Positions 17,524-25,441 of a DNA stretch of 64,000 nucleotides are shown piece after piece. The position numbers and the translations under genes were made by a program. The notes under the pieces were generated by a model. It had not been told where the DNA came from and did no database searches. It was given only the letters and a program-made list of their open reading frames with translations. Numbering within the stretch: the first letter of the stretch is position 1; the number at the start of each line of letters is the position of its first letter. The stretch lies in assembly GCF_014195685.1 (NCBI RefSeq), contig NZ_JACICF010000001.1:441220-505219 (forward strand), read 5' to 3'. This stretch comes from Sphingomicrobium lutaoense (lineage in GTDB: Bacteria > Pseudomonadota > Alphaproteobacteria > Sphingomonadales > Sphingomonadaceae).

Positions 17524-18301
17524 ATTCCCTGATCGCCGTGATCACCTGGTCCGGCGCACTCAGATTGGGACAGTGGCCGGTTGCGTCGAGCAGCTTGTAA
17601 TGGCTCTCGGGAATGGCCGCGGCCACATATTCCCCGACCTTCTCGTCGGCGATGATATCCTCGCGGCATTGCAGCACCAGCGTTCGGGCGCGGATCTCGG
17701 ACAGATCGTCCCGATTGTCCGAATAGAAAGTCGTGCGTGCGAATTCGCGGGCGATCGCCGGGTCAGTCTTGCAGAAGCTCTCGGAAAGGCGCTGGCCCAG
17801 TTCGGGTCGATCGGGATTGCCCATGATTGCCGGCGCCATCTGCTGCGACCAGCCGAAATGATTTTCGTCGAGGAATTGCAGCAATTCGTCCAGCTGGGGC
17901 CTGCTGAACCCCCCATGATAGCCCTCATCGTCCAGGTAACGGGGAGAGGGGCCGACCATGACCAGGTCGGTAAACATCTCGGGTCTCGCGATACTTGCGA
18001 GCGCACCGATCATCGCGCTGACCGAATGACCCACGAAAACGGCATTTTCGGCACCCAGCGCTTCGCCAATCTCGACGACATCCGAAGCATAGCCGTCCAG
18101 CGACGCATATTTGGCGGAATCATAGGCCGACAGGTCGGAATCGCCGGCCCCCACATGGTCGAAGAGGACACATTGAAACCGGTCCTCGAAAACCCGGGAC
18201 ACTTCAGACCACATCGTCTGGTCACATCCGAAGCCATGGGAAAAGAACATCATGCGGTCGCCAGACCCGCTGACATGCACATTGTTTCGGCCGAGCACCA
18301 T
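17516..18301 (-). CDS. RsbQ-like alpha/beta hydrolase
   Basis: A 261-residue protein close in pattern to Bacillus RsbQ and plant KAI2/D14: N-terminus RNNVHVSGSGD, HGFGCDQTMW, FDHVGAGDSD, nucleophile Ser93 in GHSVSAM, acid Asp215 and His243 in ATGHCPNLSAP. In B. subtilis RsbQ generates or presents a small ligand to the PAS domain of RsbP. Here the downstream partner is a PAS histidine kinase with an overlapping start, so it likely supplies the signal for that kinase. The ligand is unknown. Confidence 0.85.
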   Translation of the reverse strand: MVLGRNNVHVSGSGDRMMFFSHGFGCDQTMWSEVSRVFEDRFQCVLFDHVGAGDSDLSAYDSAKYASLDGYASDVVEIGEALGAENAVFVGHSVSAMIGALASIARPEMFTDLVMVGPSPRYLDDEGYHGGFSRPQLDELLQFLDENHFGWSQQMAPAIMGNPDRPELGQRLSESFCKTDPAIAREFARTTFYSDNRDDLSEIRARTLVLQCREDIIADEKVGEYVAAAIPESHYKLLDATGHCPNLSAPDQVITAIREFV

Positions 18302-18457
18302 TCTTGCTGGTTAGCAGGCGCACAAGATAGGTCAATCCCGCCTACCATTCAGTGCCTTATTCGCGCCCGGAAAGGAAAATCTACGCGGCTGCATGCGGGC
18401 AAACGGTGTATTGGGCCCTCCTCCCTTATCGACTCTCCTGGCCCACAGGGGTAGGGA

Positions 18458-20389
18458 ATGGCCATGACAGAACGCCCCGACACACCGTTACTGGATACGG
18501 TCGAGTATCCTGCCGATCTCCGCAAGCTGGAGAGGAGCCAGCTGCGCCAGCTTTCCGACGAACTGCGCGAGGAAATGATTTCCGCCGTGTCGGTGACGGG
18601 CGGCCACCTCGGCGCGGGGCTTGGCGTGGTCGAACTCACCGTGGCGATCCATTATGTCTTCGACACGCCGCACGACCGGCTGATCTGGGACGTCGGCCAC
18701 CAATGCTATCCGCACAAGATCATCACCGGCCGCCGCGACCGTATCCGCACGATCCGGCAGGGCGGGGGGCTCTCGGGCTTCACCAAGCGCGCCGAAAGCG
18801 AATATGACCCGTTCGGCGCGGCCCATTCGTCCACATCGATTTCCTCGGCTCTCGGCTTTGCCGTCTCGCGCAAGCTGGCAGGCGAACCCGGCCGCGCGAT
18901 CGCGGTGATCGGCGACGGCGCAATGAGCGCGGGGATGGCCTATGAGGCGATGAACAATGCCCAGCAGGCGGGCAACCGGCTGATCGTCATCCTCAATGAC
19001 AATGATATGTCGATCGCGCCCCCGGTGGGCGGGCTGTCGCATTATCTGGCGCGGCTGGTTTCCTCCGAAACCTATCTCAAGACGCGCGGCTTTGCCCGCC
19101 GCGTCTTTGGCAAGATGCCCAAGAAGGTCGAGGCCGCGGCCCGCAAGGCCGAGGAATATGCCCGCGGCATGGCGACCGGCGGCACGCTGTTCGAAGAACT
19201 GGGCTTCTATTATGTCGGCCCCGTCGACGGCCATGACGTCGAGACCCTGGTCGAGATCCTCGAAAATGTCCGCGATGCCGATGAAGGCCCGATCCTCATC
19301 CACGCGGTCACCCAGAAGGGCAAGGGCTATATCCCCGCCGAAAATGCCGCCGACAAATATCATGGCGTCGCCAAGTTCGACGTGGTCTCGGGCGAACAGA
19401 AGAAAAGCGCGGGCGGCCCGCCCAGCTATACGGGCGTCTTCGCCAAGGCGCTGATCGCCGAGGCCCAGCGCGACGATAAGATCTGCGCGATCACCGCCGC
19501 GATGCCCTCGGGCACCGGGCTCGACAAGTTCGGCGAGGCCTTCCCTGACCGCACCTTCGATGTCGGCATCGCCGAACAGCATGCGGTGACCTTCGCGGCG
19601 GGCATGGCGGCCGAGGGGCATCGCCCCTTCTGCACCATCTATTCGACTTTCCTCCAGCGCGCCTACGACCAGGTCGTGCATGACGTGGCGATCCAGAATC
19701 TGCCCGTGCGTTTCGCGATGGACCGCGCAGGGCTCGTCGGCGCCGACGGCTGCACCCATGCGGGCGCCTTCGACCTCGCTTATCTGTGCACGCTGCCCAA
19801 CATGATCGTGATGGCCCCCTCGGACGAAGCCGAACTCGTTCACATGGTGCACACGATGGCGCTTCACGACGATGGTCCCACCGCGGTCCGCTATCCGCGC
19901 GGCGCGGGCACCGGCGTCGCCTTGCCCGAAACCCCCGAGCGGCTCGAAATCGGCAAGGGCCGCATCGTCAAGGAAGGCAAGACGGTCGCGCTGATGAACC
20001 TCGGTGCCCGGCTCGAGGAATGCCGCAAGGCCGCCGAGCTTCTCGAAGCACGGGGCCTCAGCGTCACGATCGCCGACGTGCGCTTCGCCAAGCCCATCGA
20101 CGAGGCGCTGGTGCGCAAACTGCTCACCAGCCATGAAGTCGCGGTGACGATCGAGGAAGCGGCGGTCGGCGGCTTCGGCTCGCACGTCCTGACGCTCGCT
20201 TCGGACATGGGCCTCACCGACAGCGGCGTGAAGATCCGCAGCATGCGGCTCCCCGACGCTTTCCAGGACCAGGACACGCCCGAAAAACAGTATCAGGAAG
20301 CGGGCCTCACCGCCCCCGACATCGTCGAGACGGTGCTGAAGGCCCTGCGGCGCAACGATGTGGGGATCGAAGAAGGCGCACGCGCGTAG
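18458..20389 (+). CDS. dxs: 1-deoxy-D-xylulose-5-phosphate synthase
   Basis: A 643-residue thiamine-diphosphate enzyme of full family length. Motifs: [27 protein letters not shown], the ThDP motif [16 protein letters not shown], then [15 protein letters not shown] and [10 protein letters not shown] in the pyrimidine-binding domain. It condenses pyruvate and glyceraldehyde 3-phosphate, the first step of the MEP isoprenoid pathway (quinones, carotenoids). ATG at 18,458 or 18,464 is possible: AGGGG precedes the first and AGGGA the second with similar spacing. It is divergent from the RsbQ-like gene. Confidence 0.97.
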   Translation: MAMTERPDTPLLDTVEYPADLRKLERSQLRQLSDELREEMISAVSVTGGHLGAGLGVVELTVAIHYVFDTPHDRLIWDVGHQCYPHKIITGRRDRIRTIRQGGGLSGFTKRAESEYDPFGAAHSSTSISSALGFAVSRKLAGEPGRAIAVIGDGAMSAGMAYEAMNNAQQAGNRLIVILNDNDMSIAPPVGGLSHYLARLVSSETYLKTRGFARRVFGKMPKKVEAAARKAEEYARGMATGGTLFEELGFYYVGPVDGHDVETLVEILENVRDADEGPILIHAVTQKGKGYIPAENAADKYHGVAKFDVVSGEQKKSAGGPPSYTGVFAKALIAEAQRDDKICAITAAMPSGTGLDKFGEAFPDRTFDVGIAEQHAVTFAAGMAAEGHRPFCTIYSTFLQRAYDQVVHDVAIQNLPVRFAMDRAGLVGADGCTHAGAFDLAYLCTLPNMIVMAPSDEAELVHMVHTMALHDDGPTAVRYPRGAGTGVALPETPERLEIGKGRIVKEGKTVALMNLGARLEECRKAAELLEARGLSVTIADVRFAKPIDEALVRKLLTSHEVAVTIEEAAVGGFGSHVLTLASDMGLTDSGVKIRSMRLPDAFQDQDTPEKQYQEAGLTAPDIVETVLKALRRNDVGIEEGARA

Positions 20390-20396
20390 TTACGCA

Positions 20397-21521
20397 ATGA
20401 CAACGACAAGCAGCGAATGGGGAACGACGGGCTGGCGTCGCGGCTTGCGCGGCCTGCTTCTCGTCCTCGCGCTCATTCTCATCGTCGGGGCTTTCCTGCC
20501 GCTCCGGCAGACCGATCTCTGGTGGGTGCGCATGCTCGATTTCCCGCGCCTCCAGCTCGCGGGCATCGGGATCATCGTCTTTCTTCTCTATTATGTCAGC
20601 GAACCGCATCCGGGCCGGGGGCGCTCGGTCTGGATCCTTTCCATGCTGGGTATCGCGACTGTCTGGCAGTTGGTGCACACGATCCGCTACCTGCCCTTCT
20701 GGCCCCGCGAAATCGCCAGCGTCGACGGCTGCCCCGCCGAACAGAGGCTCTCGCTGCTCGGCGTCAACGTATTGACCCCCAACGACCGCTACCAGGACAC
20801 GCTCGACATGATCGGACGTGCCGATGCCGATGTCGTGCTGCTCACCGAATCCGACAGGATGTGGGAGGCCGCGATGCATCCCATCCATGACAAATATCCC
20901 TACCGGCTGGGTCGCCCGCTCGACAATCTCTACGGCATGCATCTCTATTCGCGCTTGCCCTTCACGGGCGAACTGCTCGCGCGGGTGCAACCCGACATTC
21001 CCTCGATCAAGGGACAGCTCACGCTGCGCAACGGCCAGAAAGTGACGCTGCACGGCCTCCATCCCGAACCGCCGCAGCCCGGCGACAATGCGGGCGAACG
21101 CGATGCCGAACTCATCCTTGTCGGTCGCGAAGTGCGCGACGACGGCGGCGCCGCGCTGGTGCTGGGCGATCTCAACGACGTCGCCTGGTCGCCGACCTCG
21201 CGCCTCTTCCTAGAAGCCAGCGGGATGAACGATCCGCGCGTCGGCCGCCGCCTGCTTTCGACCTTCAACGCCAAATGGCCGCTGATGCGCTGGCCGCTCG
21301 ACCATCTCTTCGCCAGCCCCCATTTCTCGCTCATCGAGATGAAGCGCATGGAAAAGATCGGGTCGGATCATTTTCCGGTGCTTTTCCATCTCTGCCTCAC
21401 CGACAATGCCGAGGAACGGCTGGTCGCTCCCGAAGCCCCCGACGACACCGAGGAAGAGGCCAGCGAACAGCTTCGCGAAGGCGCAACCGAGGCCGTGATC
21501 GAGCGCCGTGGCAAAAACTAG
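20397..21521 (+). CDS. Membrane-anchored endonuclease/exonuclease/phosphatase (EEP) family protein
   Basis: A 374-residue protein. Three hydrophobic segments in the first 105 residues precede an EEP domain facing the periplasm: GVNVLTPN, ADVVLLTES with the metal-binding Glu, LHGLHPEPP, GDLNDVAWSP and a terminal SDHFPVLFHL. Family members cleave phosphodiesters in lipids or nucleic acids. The resemblance to YafD-like/VanX-linked membrane EEP proteins gives no substrate. It has a short acidic C-terminal tail. It starts 8 bases after dxs and overlaps tlyA by 14 bases. Confidence 0.82.
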   Translation: MTTTSSEWGTTGWRRGLRGLLLVLALILIVGAFLPLRQTDLWWVRMLDFPRLQLAGIGIIVFLLYYVSEPHPGRGRSVWILSMLGIATVWQLVHTIRYLPFWPREIASVDGCPAEQRLSLLGVNVLTPNDRYQDTLDMIGRADADVVLLTESDRMWEAAMHPIHDKYPYRLGRPLDNLYGMHLYSRLPFTGELLARVQPDIPSIKGQLTLRNGQKVTLHGLHPEPPQPGDNAGERDAELILVGREVRDDGGAALVLGDLNDVAWSPTSRLFLEASGMNDPRVGRRLLSTFNAKWPLMRWPLDHLFASPHFSLIEMKRMEKIGSDHFPVLFHLCLTDNAEERLVAPEAPDDTEEEASEQLREGATEAVIERRGKN

Positions 21522-22248
21522 GGCCGACCAGATGCTCGTCGCGCGCGGCCTCGCCGACAGCCGCTCGCGCGCGCAGGCGCTCATCCTCTCGGGCAATGTC
21601 TTCTCGGGTGAAAAGCGCATCGCCAAGGCGGGCGACCAGCTGGCCGAGGACGCCCCGCTCGAAGTGCGCGGAAAGGACCATCCCTGGGTCAGCCGCGGCG
21701 GCCTGAAGCTCGATCATGGCCTCGAACATTTCCATATCTCGGTCGAAGGTCTCACTGCGCTCGACGTCGGCTCATCGACCGGCGGCTTCACCGATGTCCT
21801 GCTCTCGCGTGGCGCCGAAAAGGTTTTCGCGATCGATGTCGGCACCAACCAGCTGGCGTGGAAATTGCGCTCGGACGAACGGGTGATCGTCCATGAAAGG
21901 ACCAATGCCCGCCACCTCACCGCCGACATCGTCACCGAACCGCCCGAGATCGTGGTGTGCGACGCCAGCTTCATCGCGCTCCACAAGGTGCTCGACACCG
22001 CGCTCGACCTGGCGGCTCCCGGCGCGCATCTCGTCGCGCTCGTCAAACCCCAGTTCGAGGCAGGCCGGGAAGAGGTCGGCAAGGGCGGGGTGGTGCGCGA
22101 TGCGGCGGTCCACCGCCGTGTCTGCGACCAAGCCGCCGAGTGGGTCGCCTCCAAGGGCTGGACCGTGATCGGCGTGGAAAAAAGCCCGATTACCGGCCCC
22201 GAAGGCAATGTCGAATTTCTCCTCGCCGCGAGAAAGGAACCGGCATGA
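21508..22248 (+). CDS. tlyA: TlyA-family rRNA (cytidine-2'-O)-methyltransferase / hemolysin-like
   Basis: A 246-residue protein starting with GTG at 21,508 inside the previous gene. N-terminal S4 RNA-binding domain (RADQMLVARGLADSRSRAQALI), then an FtsJ-like SAM methyltransferase domain: PWVSRGGLKLDHGL, LDVGSSTGGFTDVLL, and a K-D-K-E-like set including LVKPQFEAGRE and the late GNVEFLL. TlyA methylates 16S/23S rRNA and affects capreomycin sensitivity in mycobacteria. The hemolysin label is historical. Confidence 0.92.
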   Translation: MAKTRADQMLVARGLADSRSRAQALILSGNVFSGEKRIAKAGDQLAEDAPLEVRGKDHPWVSRGGLKLDHGLEHFHISVEGLTALDVGSSTGGFTDVLLSRGAEKVFAIDVGTNQLAWKLRSDERVIVHERTNARHLTADIVTEPPEIVVCDASFIALHKVLDTALDLAAPGAHLVALVKPQFEAGREEVGKGGVVRDAAVHRRVCDQAAEWVASKGWTVIGVEKSPITGPEGNVEFLLAARKEPA

Positions 22249-22748
22249 CACCGTCAAACCGCGCCATCGCGCGACGCACTCTCTGGCTCGTGCCGCTGAT
22301 CGTTATCGGCGGCAGCCTCTCGGGCGTCGCCTTCAGCCCCGACGACTGGTATCGCGCGCTCGAAAAGCCCTCGTTCCAGCCGCCTTCCTATCTGTTCGGT
22401 ATCGTCTGGCCCTTGCTCTACGCGATGATGGGACTGGCGCTGGCGGTCGTGCTCGCTCACCCGCCCGGAAAGGAGCGCAAGGTCGCGGTCACGCTCTTCC
22501 TCGTCCAGCTCGCGCTAAACTTTTCCTGGTCCTGTGTCTTCTTCGGCGCCCATGCGATCAGCACCGCCAAATGGCTGCTTTACGCCATTCTCGTATTCGC
22601 CAGCATGACGGCAGGCCGTTTTTGGCGTATCCGCCCCCTAGCGGGCGCGCTGATGCTGCCTTATCTTGCGTGGCTGATCTTCGCGGCCGTGCTCAACGGC
22701 GCGATCGAACGAATGAACCCGGGCGCGGGCAGTCCGCTCTTCGGGTAG
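22245..22748 (+). CDS. tspO: TspO/MBR-family membrane protein
   Basis: A 167-residue protein with five membrane segments and the TspO signature: WYRALEKPSFQPPSYLFGIVW (positions about 32-52), ALNFSWSCVFFG and LPYLAWLIFAAVLN. TspO binds porphyrins and regulates tetrapyrrole or photosynthesis gene expression in alphaproteobacteria. The start overlaps the tlyA stop (ATGA). No pigment genes are nearby. Confidence 0.93.
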   Translation: MTPSNRAIARRTLWLVPLIVIGGSLSGVAFSPDDWYRALEKPSFQPPSYLFGIVWPLLYAMMGLALAVVLAHPPGKERKVAVTLFLVQLALNFSWSCVFFGAHAISTAKWLLYAILVFASMTAGRFWRIRPLAGALMLPYLAWLIFAAVLNGAIERMNPGAGSPLFG

Positions 22749-22761
22749 GAAAGGAATAAAG

Positions 22762-23052
22762 ATGCAGTCCCAAAACCGCTTCTTCGACGATGTGGTCCGG
22801 ATGGTGAACGGCGCCGCTGGCACTTTCGCCGGTATGGGCCGCGAAGCCGAACAGACGATGAAGGACAAGGTCCGCGAGTGGGTCGGCGGAATGGATTTCG
22901 TCAGCCGCGACGAATTCGAGGCCGTGAAGGCCATGGCGATCGTCGCGCGCGAGGAAAATGTCGCCCTGAAGGCGCGCCTCGACGCGATGCAGGCGGACAC
23001 GCCCAAGGCAAAGTCCGCGGCAAAGAAGCCCGCGGCGAAGAAAAAATCATAA
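22762..23052 (+). CDS. ubiK: UbiK-family ubiquinone biosynthesis accessory factor
   Basis: A 96-residue protein. An N-terminal amphipathic segment (FFDDVVRMVNGAAGTFAGM), the conserved DFVSRDEFEAVKAMA motif, a coiled coil and a lysine/alanine-rich tail (KKPAAKKKS) match the UbiK/YqiC (BMFP) family. UbiK promotes aerobic ubiquinone synthesis within the Ubi complex. GGAAAGG upstream serves as RBS. Confidence 0.85.
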   Translation: MQSQNRFFDDVVRMVNGAAGTFAGMGREAEQTMKDKVREWVGGMDFVSRDEFEAVKAMAIVAREENVALKARLDAMQADTPKAKSAAKKPAAKKKS

Positions 23053-23071
23053 GCGGCAGGCAGGAGGTCCT

Positions 23072-23575
23072 TTGACCGACAGGCAGGACGAACCCGGACG
23101 CGAGGAAGACGCGCCGATCGAGATTTTCGAAAATTATTTCGAGGCCCGCGGCTGGGTGGCCGAACGGGTCGCCGAGGGAGAGGTGCTCGCCTCGGCCACC
23201 GGAAGCTGGTCGCAATATGAATTGCGCGCGGTGTGGCGCCCCGACGATCGGGTGCTGCAATTCCTCGCCTTTCCCGACATCAAGGTACCGCCCGAAAAGC
23301 GCGCCTCGGTCTATGAAGCGATCGGCCTCATCAACGAACAATTGTGGCTCGGCCATTTCGAACTCTGGTCGGGCGCAGGCATCATCGCTTTCCGCCACGC
23401 CGCGCTCATCGACCTGTCGGGCCAGATGACCCTCGACGAAGCCGAAACCATCTCCGAGGCCGCGCTCGAGGAATGCGAACGCTTCTATCCCGTGTTCCAG
23501 TTCGTGCTGTGGGGCGGAAAATCGCCCAGCGAAGCGATCGCCGCGGCGCTCATCGACACCCACGGCGAAGCCTGA
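23072..23575 (+). CDS. YbjN-domain protein
   Basis: A 167-residue acidic cytoplasmic protein with the YbjN fold signature (FENYFEARGWVAERV, WRPDDRVLQFLAFPDIKVP, INEQLWLGHFELW, GIIAFRHAALID). It is often next to proC in alphaproteobacteria, as here. It is possibly a chaperone-like secretion or stress factor; function not established. The start is TTG at 23,072 with AGGAGG five bases upstream, which decides it. Confidence 0.85.
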   Translation: MTDRQDEPGREEDAPIEIFENYFEARGWVAERVAEGEVLASATGSWSQYELRAVWRPDDRVLQFLAFPDIKVPPEKRASVYEAIGLINEQLWLGHFELWSGAGIIAFRHAALIDLSGQMTLDEAETISEAALEECERFYPVFQFVLWGGKSPSEAIAAALIDTHGEA

Positions 23576-24384
23576 TGGAAAAGGCTGTGATGCCCCATGG
23601 CAGCTGGTTCGTCGGCTGCGGCAATATGGGCGGCGCGATGGTGCGCGGCTGGCAGAAGGCCGGGATCGACCTTGTCGGTCTCACTGCGATCAGCCCCTCG
23701 GGCCGCGACATCCCGGGCCTCAAAGTCGTCACCGGCTTGCCCGAAGGCCCGCCCAGCTGGTGCTTCCTCGGCTTCAAGCCCCAGATGCTCGACCGGATCG
23801 CGCCCGATCTTGCCCCCGCCATCGGCAAGGACTCGGTTGTCCTCTCGCTCCTCGCAGGGGTCGAGGCCGCCACGCTGCGCGCTCGCTTCCCCCATGCCCG
23901 CGCGATCGTCCGGCTGATGCCCAACCTGCCGGTCAGCGAAGGCGAGGGGGTCACCGCCCTTTACTCCCCCGACGCGGACGAGCAGCTGCGGACCCAAATC
24001 GAGGCGCTCCACTCGGCGCTCGGCTTCGCGCCCTGGTGCAAGAGCGACGACGAACTCGTCATCACCTCGACCGTCGCGGGTTCGGGCCCTGCCTATGTCG
24101 CGCGCTTCATCGACGCTTTCGCCAAGGCAGGCTGCGCGGCGGGCCTCGATGCCGAACTCTCCGCTCGGCTTGCGCTCGAAACCGTCGCCGGAACGGGCCT
24201 CATGGCGCGGCGCACGGGCGAAAGCATGGACGCGCTCGCTCGCCGCGTCGCCAGCCCGGGCGGCACCACCGAAGCCGGACTCGCAGTGCTCGACGAAGAA
24301 AAGGGCGTGGACGCGCTCGTCCGCCGCGTGGTCGAGGCCGCGCGCCGCCGCAGCGACGAACTCGCCGCCGCAGCGCGTGGTTGA
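23575..24384 (+). CDS. proC: Pyrroline-5-carboxylate reductase
   Basis: A 269-residue protein. NAD(P)-binding motif GCGNMGGAM near the N-terminus, FKPQMLDRI, RLMPNLPVSEGEG, and the C-terminal signature SGPAYVARFIDAFAKAG with RRVASPGGTTEAGL. It catalyses the last step of proline synthesis. The start at 23,575 overlaps the YbjN stop by one base. Confidence 0.93.
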   Translation: MEKAVMPHGSWFVGCGNMGGAMVRGWQKAGIDLVGLTAISPSGRDIPGLKVVTGLPEGPPSWCFLGFKPQMLDRIAPDLAPAIGKDSVVLSLLAGVEAATLRARFPHARAIVRLMPNLPVSEGEGVTALYSPDADEQLRTQIEALHSALGFAPWCKSDDELVITSTVAGSGPAYVARFIDAFAKAGCAAGLDAELSARLALETVAGTGLMARRTGESMDALARRVASPGGTTEAGLAVLDEEKGVDALVRRVVEAARRRSDELAAAARG

Positions 24385-24443
24385 CCGTCTGCCGCACTAG
24401 CCGCTAGGCGCTCGCCAACGCCGGTAATGCAAAGAGGACATGC

Positions 24444-25328
24444 ATGGTACAGCCCTATGACGATCGCGACGGGTTCATCTGGATGGATGGCGAACTTCGC
24501 CCCTGGCGCGATGCCAATGTCCACATCCTCACCCATGCGATGCACTATGCCTCCTCGGTGTTCGAAGGGCAGCGCGCCTATAATGGCGTGATCTTCAAGC
24601 TCAGCCAGCATTCCGAACGCCTGCGCCGCTCGGCCGGGATCCTCGGCTTCGATCTGCCGTGGAGCGTCGAGGAAATCGACAATGCCTGCAATGCGGTGCT
24701 CGCCGCCAATGACCTCACCGATGCCTATGTCCGTCCGGTTGCCTGGCGCGGGTCCGAACAGATGGGCGTCAGCGCGCAGCAGACCAAGCCGCACCTTGCG
24801 ATCGCCGCCTGGGAATGGGGCAAATATTTCGACGAGGAAAAGGCCGAAAAGGGCATCCGCCTCGACATCGCGCCCTATCGCCGCCCCGCGCCGCACACCG
24901 CGCCGGTCCATGCCAAGGCCGCGGGCCTCTACATGATCTGCACCATGTCCAAGCATCATGCCGAGAAGCGCGGCTATGACGATGCGCTGATGTTCGACTG
25001 GCAGGGCCGCGTCGCCGAAGCGACCGGCGCCAACGCCTTCTTCGTCCGCGACGGCAAGCTCTTCACGCCCACCGCCGATGTCTTCCTCAACGGCATCACT
25101 CGCCAGACGGTCATCGAACTGGCCGAGAAGCGCGGCATCGAGGTCGTCGAAAAGCGTATCTGGCCCGAGGAACTGGCCGACTTCGAGGAATTCTTCCTCA
25201 CCGGCAGCGCAGCCGAGGTCACCTTCGTTTCCGAGGCCGGTCCCTGGAACTTCGCGCCGGGCGCCATCTCGCGCCAGATGCGCCAGGACTATGACGATCT
25301 GGTCAACCAGCGCGTCGTTAATTTCTGA
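24444..25328 (+). CDS. ilvE: Branched-chain amino acid aminotransferase
   Basis: A 294-residue class IV PLP aminotransferase. HAMHYASSVFEGQRAY and VRPVAWRGSEQMG line the substrate side; Lys158 in HAKAAGLYM is the PLP lysine; EATGANAFFVRDG and TGSAAEVTFV bind the phosphate. It interconverts branched-chain amino acids and their 2-oxo acids. It has its own RBS (AAGAGGA) and a 60-base leader after proC. Confidence 0.93.
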   Translation: MVQPYDDRDGFIWMDGELRPWRDANVHILTHAMHYASSVFEGQRAYNGVIFKLSQHSERLRRSAGILGFDLPWSVEEIDNACNAVLAANDLTDAYVRPVAWRGSEQMGVSAQQTKPHLAIAAWEWGKYFDEEKAEKGIRLDIAPYRRPAPHTAPVHAKAAGLYMICTMSKHHAEKRGYDDALMFDWQGRVAEATGANAFFVRDGKLFTPTADVFLNGITRQTVIELAEKRGIEVVEKRIWPEELADFEEFFLTGSAAEVTFVSEAGPWNFAPGAISRQMRQDYDDLVNQRVVNF

Positions 25329-25441
25329 CTTACTCCGCTCATTGGTCTTTGGGTCAATTTCCTGTAACAAGGAGACCTTGAGAGGCGCCTCGGCGCGATG
25401 GTGGGGGAGCCGATGCAGCGACATCGTGCAGTGGACGCGTC

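Noticed and set aside
18308..18335. TTGACC / TAACCA pair upstream of the RsbQ-like gene as a promoter for a leaderless transcript
   Set aside because: The spacing is 16 and the -10 is poor; the transcription start would coincide with the ATG. Not strong enough to list.
18488..20185. Minus-strand open frame of 565 codons opposite dxs
   Set aside because: The frame exists only because of high GC and codon bias in dxs; its translation is unstructured and shows no domain.
24093..25424. Minus-strand open frame opposite proC/ilvE
   Set aside because: It spans two well-supported plus-strand genes and shows only antisense-type composition.
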